8,285 nt of DNA from Phycisphaeraceae bacterium (lineage in GTDB: Bacteria > Planctomycetota > Phycisphaerae > Phycisphaerales > Phycisphaeraceae), in contig JAESSU010000401.1 in NCBI GenBank assembly GCA_016763955.1, positions 1-8,285 of the forward strand. The letters are read 5' to 3'. Position numbers and translations under genes: made by a program. Every line of letters starts with the position of its first letter. Within the stretch, counting starts at the first letter, position 1. The notes beneath the pieces are model-generated. The model did no database searches, was not told the DNA's origin, and saw nothing but the letters and a program-made list of their open reading frames with translations. Below are positions 1 through 6,793 of the stretch, in pieces.

Positions 1-1
1 C

Positions 2-1009
2 GACGGTAGCGATGTTGGATTTCGTTTGGAACTTGGGGGTATTACTGGCCATCTAGATTTTGCACGGGACACTGGCTTGATACTCACACCTGATCAATGT
101 ATCCCCGTGGCGATGGCCATTCTTCGTGTGTTTATCGAACATGGTGACCGCACTGACCGCCGCAAAGCTCGCCTAAAGTATTTACTTGATGACTGGGGTT
201 TTGAAAAGTTTCTCCAGGAGGTCCAGACCCATTTGCCATTTACGCTTCAAAAAATTGAGCGAGCGTTGTGCGAACCACGTGGCCCAATCAACCGCCTCGC
301 TCACGTCGGGATTCACCCGCAATGCCAAACCGACAAACACTATGTAGGCGTAGTCCTGCCTGTGGGCAAACTGACTTCCGGGCAAATGCGTGACCTTGCA
401 AATATTGCGATTCGTTACGGTAGCGGTTCGATTCGTCTGACCGTTTGGCAGAACCTATTAATCAGCGATATTGCGACTGCTGATATTCCCGCGGTGAAAG
501 TTGCTTTGGAACAAACGGGCTTGCACTGGTCCGCGAACCAATTGCAAGCTGGACTAGTCGCCTGTACGGGCAAGGCTGGTTGTAAGTTCGGAGCTGCGGA
601 CACCAAGGCACATGCCATGCAAATCGTCCGTGAACTTGAATCCCGTTTGGAACTAGACCAACCTCTAAACATTCATCTCACCGGCTGTCATCATTCCTGT
701 GCGCAGCATTACATCGGCGACATCGGCTTGCAGGCTATCCCGCTAGAGCAGCATGACGAGAGTATGGTTGAAGGCTATCGTTTGTTTGTCGGCGGCGGTT
801 CTGGTGAACAGCAAAATATCGGCAGAGAAATTCAGCCACCCGTTGAAGCAACGCAATTGCCCATGGTATTAGAGCAAATGCTACGCACCTACCACGAGCT
901 TCGTCATGATGCGAATGAAACCTTCCATGCGTTTACCGCACGACACACGGAAGAAGAACTCCAAAACATATTCGACTCAAGCGAGCTTAACCAGCCTGTT
1001 TTGTCTTAA
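2..1009 (+). CDS. nirA: NirA-family siroheme/4Fe-4S nitrite (or sulfite) reductase, C-terminal part, cut by window edge
   Basis: The reading frame is open from the left edge (first codon at 2), so this is the last 335 residues of a family usually well over 500 long; the TTG at 26 is internal, not a start. The protein should reduce nitrite to ammonia with six electrons in the cytoplasm. Seen: the half-domain segment [18 protein letters not shown] followed by [20 protein letters not shown], typical of ferredoxin-type nitrite reductases, and the cysteines that bind the 4Fe-4S cluster and bridge to siroheme, as Cys-x5-Cys (codons 563 and 581) and Cys-x3-Cys (686 and 698, in TGCHHSC). The last 50 or so residues are variable. 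The next gene starts 12 bases later and encodes an NADPH flavoprotein, which suggests an operon and an electron donor. A sulfite reductase hemoprotein is the main alternative, because the missing N-terminal half would help separate the two. Confidence 0.88.
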   Translation, partial: DGSDVGFRLELGGITGHLDFARDTGLILTPDQCIPVAMAILRVFIEHGDRTDRRKARLKYLLDDWGFEKFLQEVQTHLPFTLQKIERALCEPRGPINRLAHVGIHPQCQTDKHYVGVVLPVGKLTSGQMRDLANIAIRYGSGSIRLTVWQNLLISDIATADIPAVKVALEQTGLHWSANQLQAGLVACTGKAGCKFGAADTKAHAMQIVRELESRLELDQPLNIHLTGCHHSCAQHYIGDIGLQAIPLEQHDESMVEGYRLFVGGGSGEQQNIGREIQPPVEATQLPMVLEQMLRTYHELRHDANETFHAFTARHTEEELQNIFDSSELNQPVLS

Positions 1010-1021
1010 AGAAAGATTGTC

Positions 1022-2593
1022 ATGCAAACGCCTGTTATCCCTGAATCCGCTCCATTTGATCCACAACAACGCGCCTGGCTCAACGGCTTTTTTGCAGGCC
1101 TACTCCCCACCCCCGGAAGCGCCGCAGCGGTTTTGGATGAACCATCATCTTTGCAGGAAGAAGAATTTCCCTGGCATGATGACTCACTTGAATTGTCCGA
1201 ACGTCTGGAACTAGCAAAGGATCGGCCGTTGCCTTTGCAGCTAATGGCCGCCATGGCCCAGCTGGATTGTGGTGCGTGTGGGTATCAATGCCAAACCTAT
1301 GCAGCAGCGATTGCAGATGGGGCAGAAAAAAGTTTGACCCGTTGTGCCCCCGGCGCAGCAGCAACTTCCAAAGCTCTCAAAAAAATCGTCAAGCAAAATA
1401 TGCCCGCAACACAAACCACAGGTATAACACCAGCGAAAGCACCATCAAATGACGGCCCGCAGCTATTTGAAACGCCGTTACTGACAGTAAAAAAACTTAA
1501 CGGCAAGGGCTCCGCAAAAGACACTCGCTTCGTGGCATTAGACTTAACAGACAGTAAATTAAGCTATGAAGTAGGCGACAGTCTAGGAGTCTATCCTCAA
1601 AATGATCCTTCATTAATCGGACAAATTTTAAATCAGCTAAGTGTGCCTGCCGATACGCCGGTGACTGTTTGCAATCAACATGTTCCACTGGAAGAAGCTC
1701 TGCGATATTCTTGTGTTGTGACGACATTAGAGGAACAAGTCGTGTCCTTGTTTGCTCAGTGCGCGATGGAGCCATTAGCGTGCGAAGAACTCCAAATATT
1801 AGCGGAGAACGACGATGCTTTAGCAGACATGGACCTTCTGGATTTGCTGGCACAGTATCCGTTGGTTCGTCCTTCGATCAATACTCTGATCGCGTCGTTA
1901 CCAAAGTTACTGCCAAGGCTATATTCGATTGCGTCATCACCCAAAGTCTATCCGCAGGAAGTGCATCTTACTGTGGGTGTCGTAAGCTACGAAGCAGGTA
2001 GACGCGTGCGGCAAGGCGTGGCCTCAAATTATTTGGCCAGTCGAGTAGCCCCCGGTGATTCGGTTAAAGTTTTTATCCAGAAAGCTCACAACTTTGCCTT
2101 GCCATCGAACTCGAACACTAGAATTATTATGATCGGTGCGGGGACGGGAATTGCACCTTTTAGAGCCTTCTTGCAAGAACGTTCTACAATGACGATTCCC
2201 GGGAACACGCCTAACAATGATACAGAGTCGCGTGGAGAGAACTGGCTTTTCTTTGGCGATCAACGACGCCAGACCGATTTTCTTTACGAACGTGAATTGC
2301 TGCAATACCAAGAACAAAATGTTTTAAGTCGACTAGATGTGGCTTTCTCACGTGACCAAAAAAACAAAGTCTATGTGCAGCATCGCATTCTCCAGCAAGC
2401 TCAGGACGTGTGGCAATGGCTTGAACAAGGGGCTCATCTGTATGTGTGTGGCGATGCCCGCCAGATGGCTCGAGATGTGGATCAGGCACTACATCAGGTT
2501 GTCTCACAGATGGGCGGCCTCAATGAACAAGCGGCGAAAGATTACATCGCTCAATTACGAAAAAATAATCGATACCAGCGTGACGTGTATTGA
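1022..2593 (+). CDS. CysJ-like NADPH flavoprotein with N-terminal Fe-S domain instead of flavodoxin
   Basis: This 523-residue protein probably passes electrons from NADPH through FAD to the NirA-like reductase encoded just upstream. Domains in order: an N-terminal segment with RAWLNGFFAGLL (18-28); a small Fe-S domain at about 80-112 with Cys83, Cys86, Cys90 and Cys108 (LDCGACGYQCQTYAAAIADG, then RCAPG), resembling the 4Fe-4S module of RnfB-type proteins; a linker; a CysJ/P450-reductase FAD domain from about 147 with PRLYSIASSP (298-307) and GVASNYLAS (332-340); and an NADP domain with IGAGTGIAPFRAFLQER (371-387), FFGDQRRQTDFLYE (410-423), SRDQKNKVYVQHR (443-455), YVCGDA (474-479) and the C-terminal YQRDVY. 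The Ser-Arg and Lys-x-Tyr-Val-Gln pattern favours NADPH over NADH. There is no FMN-binding flavodoxin domain, unlike E. coli CysJ. The ATG at 1022 has only a weak purine-rich site (AAAGAAAGA), so translation may be coupled to nirA. Partner and substrate are inferred. Confidence 0.88.
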   Translation: MQTPVIPESAPFDPQQRAWLNGFFAGLLPTPGSAAAVLDEPSSLQEEEFPWHDDSLELSERLELAKDRPLPLQLMAAMAQLDCGACGYQCQTYAAAIADGAEKSLTRCAPGAAATSKALKKIVKQNMPATQTTGITPAKAPSNDGPQLFETPLLTVKKLNGKGSAKDTRFVALDLTDSKLSYEVGDSLGVYPQNDPSLIGQILNQLSVPADTPVTVCNQHVPLEEALRYSCVVTTLEEQVVSLFAQCAMEPLACEELQILAENDDALADMDLLDLLAQYPLVRPSINTLIASLPKLLPRLYSIASSPKVYPQEVHLTVGVVSYEAGRRVRQGVASNYLASRVAPGDSVKVFIQKAHNFALPSNSNTRIIMIGAGTGIAPFRAFLQERSTMTIPGNTPNNDTESRGENWLFFGDQRRQTDFLYERELLQYQEQNVLSRLDVAFSRDQKNKVYVQHRILQQAQDVWQWLEQGAHLYVCGDARQMARDVDQALHQVVSQMGGLNEQAAKDYIAQLRKNNRYQRDVY

Positions 2594-2759
2594 GTTTGTG
2601 TAATGTTTAGCAGGATCAAAACAATTCCACAATAAACACGCAAAGATAGATGGCCCAACCACGCAGCTAGTCCGTCAAGCTATGAACGAATTAATTTTGT
2701 CTACACGAGCATACGACAGAATCCGCGGGAGCTGAAATGAGTCATAAAATATCGAATAT
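2594..2759. other. Convergent intergenic gap, no gene or clear terminator
   Basis: This 166-base gap lies between the ends of two convergent genes. I see no open frame with a ribosome site and no GC-rich hairpin followed by T residues. The only symmetry is an AT-rich repeat (AAATAT-CGA-ATATTT, 2747-2761) that overlaps the stop of the anti-sigma gene; it is too weak to call a terminator. Confidence 0.5.
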
Positions 2760-3437
2760 TTAGAATATGATCGCTTGAGCGACTGTGATGAGTTCTTCCA
2801 TGTCAGCATCGCCCATGACACAGAGCCAGCGGTCGTTTTCATGGCTCATGACCATGTTTATACCGTTGACTGTGTGGGTGCAGAATTGCCGACCGTCGCG
2901 TTCGATCATTTTGCCTTTGGGTGATTGGAGCTTGCTGCCGTCAGCGATGGCGATTGTGATAAGTTGATCGCCACGTTGAATCATGGCGCAGGTCAGCGTG
3001 ATCCCTTCGTGCTGGTGCAGACAGCAGGACTGCATCTGACCGGGCAAATCGGGCACCAACATGGCACCACTGGCCTGAGCGGCCAGAACTCGGTTGGCCT
3101 CTTGTATGCTGGAGACCTTCGCATGTGGGGAAAGTTCATTGGTCACATCATGGTAAATCTGGGCCAACCCAGCCGGGGCGGCGATGGCGGGTGTGCTACT
3201 GCCTTGAATCACCATCCAACCGATCATCACGGCGATGAGAATCACTGCGGCGGCAGACGTGGGCCGCCAGAAACGTTGAGGCATTTTCAGAACAGCCGGT
3301 TCATGTTCCGTCTCGTCACGCATGACTTGTTCAAGCTGCTTTGCCAGGCGTGAAGTATCTACTGGGCGGTTGGCAAGTTCAGCCAGTCGTGTGGAGGTTG
3401 CCTGATTCAGTCGATCCTCAGTATTGGGGTTGTTCAT
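2760..3437 (-). CDS. Anti-sigma-like single-pass membrane protein with Cys/His-rich outer domain
   Basis: The protein has 225 residues from ATG at 3437. That ATG overlaps the sigma factor stop as ATGA and has GGGAG eight bases upstream; a longer frame reaches 3464 but would run deeper into the sigma gene. Seen: a charged cytoplasmic part (about 1-57, including LAKQLEQVMRDE), one membrane helix (about 59-78, TSAAAVILIAVMIGWMVIQG), then a 145-residue domain expected to face the periplasm. That domain holds five cysteines (138, 139, 150, 186, 206) and a CCLHQHEG cluster, with His188 and His199 nearby. The N-terminus lacks the HxxxCxxC zinc anti-sigma motif, so assignment rests on topology and on overlap with the sigma gene. 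I infer that it holds the sigma factor at the membrane and releases it when its outer domain senses a metal or redox signal. No named family is recognised. Confidence 0.72.
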   Translation of the reverse strand: MNNPNTEDRLNQATSTRLAELANRPVDTSRLAKQLEQVMRDETEHEPAVLKMPQRFWRPTSAAAVILIAVMIGWMVIQGSSTPAIAAPAGLAQIYHDVTNELSPHAKVSSIQEANRVLAAQASGAMLVPDLPGQMQSCCLHQHEGITLTCAMIQRGDQLITIAIADGSKLQSPKGKMIERDGRQFCTHTVNGINMVMSHENDRWLCVMGDADMEELITVAQAIIF

Positions 3438-4036
3438 GCTAATGACTCCCGTGTAGAAACCCACCCGCGTTGTACAGCCAACTGGTGCAGACGGTCGCGT
3501 AACATACTCCGTCCCCGGTGGGTTCGACTCTTGATCGTCCCGAGGGCAACATTGAGGATTATTGCCACCTCGGCATGTTCCAACTGTTCGACATCCACCA
3601 GCAGCAGTGTCCAGCGAATATCTTCAGGCAGTTCGCCCATCGCCTGAATCACTGCGTCATCTTCAAAACGACTCATCAACGCTTCGGGTTCAGTCCACTG
3701 TTCATCGAATTGACCTGTCGAATCCTGTGGGTTATCTGCGGCCAACTCCAGCACCTCGGAAGAGACGGACACTTGAGCAGGCTTGTTACGTTGAGCACGC
3801 AACTGGTCAATGTGCGTACGGCGCAGGATGGTGAGAAGCCATGCCTTGAGATTGGTATCGTCCTGATAGGTGTCAATCGCACGCATCGCTTTGATCATGG
3901 TTGCCTGAGCCAGGTCCTCCCCCTGTTGGTTATGTCGTGTCAAGTACTGGGCCGTCCTCAAGACCATGGGCATCAGGGGCCACGCCAGCTGCTTAAACCG
4001 CTGTGCTTGAGCATCACTGATCGCTCCGTTATGCAT
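3434..4036 (-). CDS. ECF-type RNA polymerase sigma factor
   Basis: This 200-residue protein has the usual two-domain ECF size and layout. Region 2 spans about 13-82, with DLAQATMIKAMRAIDTYQ (41-58), NLKAWLLTILRRTHIDQLR (62-80) for core binding and -10 recognition; a divergent linker follows. Region 4 spans about 127-185, with ELPEDIRWTLLLVDVEQLEH (135-154) and the -35 recognition helix in LGTIKSRTHRGRSMLRDRL (165-183). ATG at 4036 is chosen because AAGGG (4049-4045) lies eight bases upstream; an in-frame GTG at 4042 would leave only two. The stop overlaps the anti-sigma start by four bases, which implies coupled translation. A GGAACTT/TCGTTTA element immediately upstream suggests self-activation. 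The gene may also be read through from the phosphatase gene 156 bases upstream. I infer that it controls the divergent YHS-repeat gene, which carries the same element. Confidence 0.9.
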   Translation of the reverse strand: MHNGAISDAQAQRFKQLAWPLMPMVLRTAQYLTRHNQQGEDLAQATMIKAMRAIDTYQDDTNLKAWLLTILRRTHIDQLRAQRNKPAQVSVSSEVLELAADNPQDSTGQFDEQWTEPEALMSRFEDDAVIQAMGELPEDIRWTLLLVDVEQLEHAEVAIILNVALGTIKSRTHRGRSMLRDRLHQLAVQRGWVSTRESLA

Positions 4037-4044
4037 GCACACTA

Positions 4045-4049
4045 CCCTT
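4045..4049 (-). promoter_or_regulatory. Ribosome binding site deciding the sigma start
   Basis: AAGGG on the - strand lies eight bases before the ATG at 4036, which favours this start over the GTG at 4042. It sits almost on the start point predicted from the ECF-type promoter at 4079-4051. A message from that promoter would therefore have a leader of about ten bases and might lose part of this site, whereas a readthrough message from the phosphatase gene would keep it. Confidence 0.55.
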
Positions 4050-4050
4050 A

Positions 4051-4079
4051 TAAACGAATCTCAATGGTGAAAAAGTTCC
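4051..4079 (-). promoter_or_regulatory. ECF-type promoter of the sigma/anti-sigma pair
   Basis: On the - strand the sequence has -35 GGAACTT (4079-4073), a 15-base spacer, and -10 TCGTTTA (4057-4051). It shares the 11-base TCATGGAACTT and the TCGTT core with the two promoters in the 5829-5932 region. GGAACTT is the known -35 of many ECF sigma factors. I infer autoregulation by the sigma factor encoded directly downstream. Confidence 0.7.
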
Positions 4080-4192
4080 ATGACCTGAAAATAATTGTAG
4101 TCCATGGATAAGATTCGGTAAAAGATGTCGCGTGATGAATTTTCGGCAGTTCTTTTATTGTTTGATTGTGACAGAACCCAACAGAGGTGGAT

Positions 4193-5635
4193 TCAGACAT
4201 GCAAAATAGCAATCGTGATATCATCGAGTTGCGGTTGTTTGCCTTGATGGTCCGCGGCCAGTTGCACCAGTTTTGCCGCCAGTTCGTGCGAGGAAGCCTG
4301 GTGATTGTCCAGCAGTGTCTGTCTGATCGCTTTTCTGCCCAATATATTGCCTTCGGGAGACATGGCTTCTACCAGACCATCAGTCAGTAAGACAATGGTG
4401 TCGCCTGCGTCGATGTTAAATTGTGCTTCTTCGCAATTCTCATCGGGATCCACACCCAGCAGCAGGCCGGTGGCATCCAGATCATCAATATGTCCATCCT
4501 GATGGAGTACATAACCAATCTCATGTCCAGCGCTGGCATATACAAGGCAGCCAGCGCGGCGGTCTATCACCCCCATGAACATGGTGGCAAAATCACCATC
4601 AAGTGTCACGGCATGAAATCGTTGATTGATCTGCTGAAGAACCGCAGCTGGGTCGGAAATTTCGGCACTGCTGTGTTCAAAAAGAATTTTAAGCATCCCC
4701 GTCCCCATGGCGGCAGGCACGCCATGCCCCGTCACATCCCCCATATAGATCACCACGCGATCATCATCTAAAACTTTCATATCGAAAAAATCCCCACCCA
4801 CATCCTCAGCAGGCATGTGAATGTGTTGGATACCTGCTGCGCGAAGCTGGTCTGACCGGGGCATCAATTTGTGCTGAATTTGGCGGGCTTTGGACATCTG
4901 TTGCCGTCGATTACGATCTGCCAGATCAAGCGTATGGCTCATTTGCCCGATCTCTGTCGAAAGAAAATTTAATTCCACTGTCGAAAAATGTGGGGGTGAT
5001 GCCCCCAGTTCTCCATCACCGATTTGGCGCACCGTACGCACCAGCTTTTCGATGGGCCGAGTCACCAGTCGTATAAAAATAAGATTGACAATTGCCGTCA
5101 AGGCTATCCCAACCAATCCAACGCCAGCCGTTCGAGACAGTAACTGTACGCGCACTGCCTGCCGTATATTGGTGGTGAGTTCAGAGACATAGACTTGAAT
5201 AAGCATGTCCTTACTACCGTGCATGCCGACGATAATTGGACTGGAGTTAACCATACCAGCATGATCGGACGATTGACTGGCTTGTAAAATAGCTTGAGCC
5301 AATTCTGGTGAAGCACGGTGATGGGTTTGCGCTTGCAGAATTGTCTGGTCAAGACGCACAACAATGTGATGCCCCGGTGAGATCGTATCCTGCATCTGGG
5401 CACATGCACGGTCAATGTAACTTTGAACAGCATCAAGCCCGTTGTGTTGCAAATCGGAAACGGCCGGAAGCATAATCGCTGCCTCATCGCGCAGGGACAC
5501 CTGCATCTCTTGAAGCCGCTGGTTTATCCCGCGTTGGTAATCAATCACAAGCCAAAAAGCCAATCCCACAAGCAAGACCGCATTGACGGTGAGCAACAGT
5601 GCGGTTCGGATGCTGACTTTTTGGTTTATAAACAC
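4193..5635 (-). CDS. Membrane sensor with HAMP and SpoIIE/RsbU-type PP2C serine phosphatase domain
   Basis: The protein has 480 residues from GTG at 5635; AGG lies seven bases upstream, and an in-frame TAA shortly before leaves no earlier start. Layout: membrane helix 1 (about 11-31), an outer sensor loop (about 32-167) with no family I recognise, helix 2 (about 168-190), a HAMP linker (about 189-241, with TRPIEKLVRTVRQIGDGEL), a short helical stretch, and a SpoIIE-type phosphatase domain (about 248-478). The metal-binding motifs are intact: GGDFFD (280-285), GDVTGHG (299-305), ASAGH (367-371), LLTDGLVEA (416-424) and DD at 471-472. Such enzymes usually dephosphorylate anti-anti-sigma (STAS) proteins, but none is encoded here. 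The adjacent ECF sigma and anti-sigma genes make a role in controlling them plausible, though the substrate is unknown. An ECF-type promoter upstream (5856-5829) suggests induction by the same sigma factor. Confidence 0.88.
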   Translation of the reverse strand: MFINQKVSIRTALLLTVNAVLLVGLAFWLVIDYQRGINQRLQEMQVSLRDEAAIMLPAVSDLQHNGLDAVQSYIDRACAQMQDTISPGHHIVVRLDQTILQAQTHHRASPELAQAILQASQSSDHAGMVNSSPIIVGMHGSKDMLIQVYVSELTTNIRQAVRVQLLSRTAGVGLVGIALTAIVNLIFIRLVTRPIEKLVRTVRQIGDGELGASPPHFSTVELNFLSTEIGQMSHTLDLADRNRRQQMSKARQIQHKLMPRSDQLRAAGIQHIHMPAEDVGGDFFDMKVLDDDRVVIYMGDVTGHGVPAAMGTGMLKILFEHSSAEISDPAAVLQQINQRFHAVTLDGDFATMFMGVIDRRAGCLVYASAGHEIGYVLHQDGHIDDLDATGLLLGVDPDENCEEAQFNIDAGDTIVLLTDGLVEAMSPEGNILGRKAIRQTLLDNHQASSHELAAKLVQLAADHQGKQPQLDDITIAILHV

Positions 5636-5784
5636 AGTCTTACCTGGCTTTCGTTATACAGAAATGTTTAGCCTTGTTTGGTTTCAAGAGTTGGCTTATA
5701 CCAATCGTCAATAAACTTGTCCGGTTGCTTGCGTACGCGGCCTGTTTTTTAAGCCTCCAAAGCGTTTGCATCGCGGTCAAAGTA

Positions 5785-5799
5785 ATACCCGTTGGGTAT
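5785..5799. repeat. Perfect short palindrome in the phosphatase leader, possible operator
   Basis: ATACCC-GTT-GGGTAT is a perfect 6+3+6 inverted repeat. It lies about 25-40 bases downstream of the start point predicted for the leftward promoter, so it would be in the transcribed leader of the phosphatase gene. Its C-run/G-run arms resemble operators of CsoR-like metal repressors in a general way, but the 3-base spacing does not match what I know of them and no such repressor is encoded here. Chance occurrence is possible. Confidence 0.3.
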
Positions 5800-5828
5800 A
5801 GAACGACAATGTCCCGCATCTACTGTCC

Positions 5829-5856
5829 ATAACGAGATAAGGCTTCATCAAGTTCC
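5829..5856 (-). promoter_or_regulatory. ECF-type promoter of the phosphatase gene
   Basis: On the - strand the sequence has -35 GGAACTT (5856-5850), a 14-base spacer, and -10 TCGTTAT (5835-5829). The upstream bases ATTTCAT before GGAACTT are identical to those of the rightward promoter. The spacer is one base shorter than in the other two copies, which may weaken it. The predicted leader to the GTG at 5635 is close to 190 bases. Confidence 0.6.
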
Positions 5857-5910
5857 ATGAAATCACGGTATTGCCTCAAGTAGTTCATTTTTTTTTATTT
5901 CATGGAACTT
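5850..5910. repeat. 14-base perfect inverted repeat holding two divergent -35 elements
   Basis: AAGTTCCATGAAAT (5850-5863) and ATTTCATGGAACTT (5897-5910) are exact reverse complements separated by 33 bases that include a long T-run. Each arm contains the -35 of one of two back-to-back promoters. A single regulator could bind both arms, but the arrangement is fully explained as two copies of one promoter element. The rest of the 408-base region 5636-6043 shows no gene. Confidence 0.85.
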
Positions 5911-5932
5911 TACTCCCAAAGTCATTCGTTAT
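5904..5932 (+). promoter_or_regulatory. ECF-type promoter of the YHS-repeat operon
   Basis: The sequence has -35 GGAACTT (5904-5910), a 15-base spacer and -10 TCGTTAT (5926-5932). Element and spacing match those upstream of the sigma gene. A T-rich stretch just upstream (about 5888-5900) could act as an UP-like element. The predicted leader to the ATG at 6044 is about 105 bases. Confidence 0.7.
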
Positions 5933-5957
5933 GAGAGATAGAGCACCTGTTTTAGTT

Positions 5958-6023
5958 TTGGGATATTGTCAATTCCCAACAAGTTGTGTTGCTATTAAAA
6001 ACCTGTGTCTGGAATGACCAGAC
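5958..6023 (+). promoter_or_regulatory. Two small hairpins in the leader of the YHS-repeat gene
   Basis: TTGGGA (5958-5963) can pair with TCCCAA (5974-5979) over a 10-base loop, and GTCTGG (6007-6012) with CCAGAC (6018-6023) over a 5-base loop. The second ends seven bases before the AAAGGA ribosome site (6031-6036). Both lie in the presumed leader. Neither has a T-run or matches a riboswitch I know; they could affect message stability or translation, or be chance. Confidence 0.3.
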
Positions 6024-6043
6024 CATCTTGAAAGGATTTCCAC

Positions 6044-6778
6044 ATGTTTCGAACAATCACCAGTATTCTGGCTGTGTTGACTCTGGTTGCGGTCTACAAT
6101 AATGGGGTACTTGCTGCCGACGATGGCCACGAACACCACGACCACGACACGCAGAAGTCTATGAAGCATACTGCATCCGCCGACAGTGGTATTTATACGC
6201 TGCTGGTTGATCCATTGGGGGATTCACTGGTGAATGTAGCCAAACCCGTCGCCCGTGTGCATGAAGGGCGCCAGTTGCTTTTTGCCAGTGAAAAAAATGT
6301 TGCTACATTCAAAAAAAATCCCGATAAATATCTGGCCGGTGTTGATGCTTTAATCATCAAACAGCAGGATCCTCTATACCCACTGACCACCTGTGTGGTA
6401 TCCGATGACAAACTCGACATGGCAGGCACCCCCATCCAACGAGTCATCGGCAACCGTCTGGTGAAATTCTGCTGCCCCGGCTGCATCGGCAATTTCAAGA
6501 AAGACCCGGCTCAATACCTTTCAAAAATCGATGCCGCTGTCATCGCTTCACAGAAAGAGAACTACCCACTGGCCACCTGCGTGGTTTCCGGCGAGAAACT
6601 CGGTGGTGACATGGGTAAACCCCTGCAATACGTTGCGGGCACCCAACTGGTGAAGTTCTGCTGCAAAGGTTGCGTCAAAGCGTTCGAGAAAAATCCTGCA
6701 AAATACCTTAGCCAACTTGAAGCAAAGCCAACTAAGAATCCGGAGACCTCCAAAAATCATCAGGGGCACAATCACTAA
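6044..6778 (+). CDS. Secreted His-rich protein with three YHS/TRASH-like repeats, probable metal binder
   Basis: The protein has 244 residues from ATG at 6044, with AAAGGA seven bases upstream. A signal peptide (1 to about 25, ending VLAA) indicates export; there is no lipobox cysteine. A His-rich stretch (HEHHDHD, 29-35) follows, then three repeats of about 55-60 residues: repeat 1 (about 51-100), repeat 2 (112-166) and repeat 3 (174-227), each ending in a form of FKKNPDKYL. Repeats 2 and 3 carry Cys117/143/144/147 and Cys179/206/207/210 within CVVS and KFCCPGC or KFCCKGC, giving C-x25/26-C-x3-C, slightly longer than classic TRASH spacing. Repeat 1 has no cysteine. The tail HQGHNH is also His-rich. 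Such domains are associated with heavy-metal binding, so I infer capture of copper, zinc or a similar ion outside the cytoplasm. It heads a + strand cluster behind an ECF-type promoter. No exact function is known to me. Confidence 0.85.
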   Translation: MFRTITSILAVLTLVAVYNNGVLAADDGHEHHDHDTQKSMKHTASADSGIYTLLVDPLGDSLVNVAKPVARVHEGRQLLFASEKNVATFKKNPDKYLAGVDALIIKQQDPLYPLTTCVVSDDKLDMAGTPIQRVIGNRLVKFCCPGCIGNFKKDPAQYLSKIDAAVIASQKENYPLATCVVSGEKLGGDMGKPLQYVAGTQLVKFCCKGCVKAFEKNPAKYLSQLEAKPTKNPETSKNHQGHNH

Positions 6779-6793
6779 TCGGGGAGCTTGATT

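Noticed and set aside
28..34. A further GGAACTT, on the + strand near the left edge
   Set aside because: It lies inside the nirA coding frame and no TCGTT-like -10 follows at 14-16 bases.
2747..2761. AAATAT-CGA-ATATTT inverted repeat as a terminator between convergent genes
   Set aside because: The stem has only A and T, there is no adjoining T-run, and it overlaps the anti-sigma stop codon.
3438..3464. Longer anti-sigma start at 3464
   Set aside because: The ATG at 3437 has a ribosome site and forms an ATGA overlap with the sigma stop; the longer start adds nine residues inside the sigma gene.
3518..4111. A 197-residue + strand frame across the sigma gene
   Set aside because: It is antisense to a sigma factor with clear region 2 and region 4 motifs, and its own translation shows no domain.
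5721..5750. Imperfect stem with the GCGTACGC palindrome (5731-5738) followed by TTTTTT, as a + strand terminator
   Set aside because: The stem needs two G-T pairs, and no + strand gene lies upstream for it to terminate.
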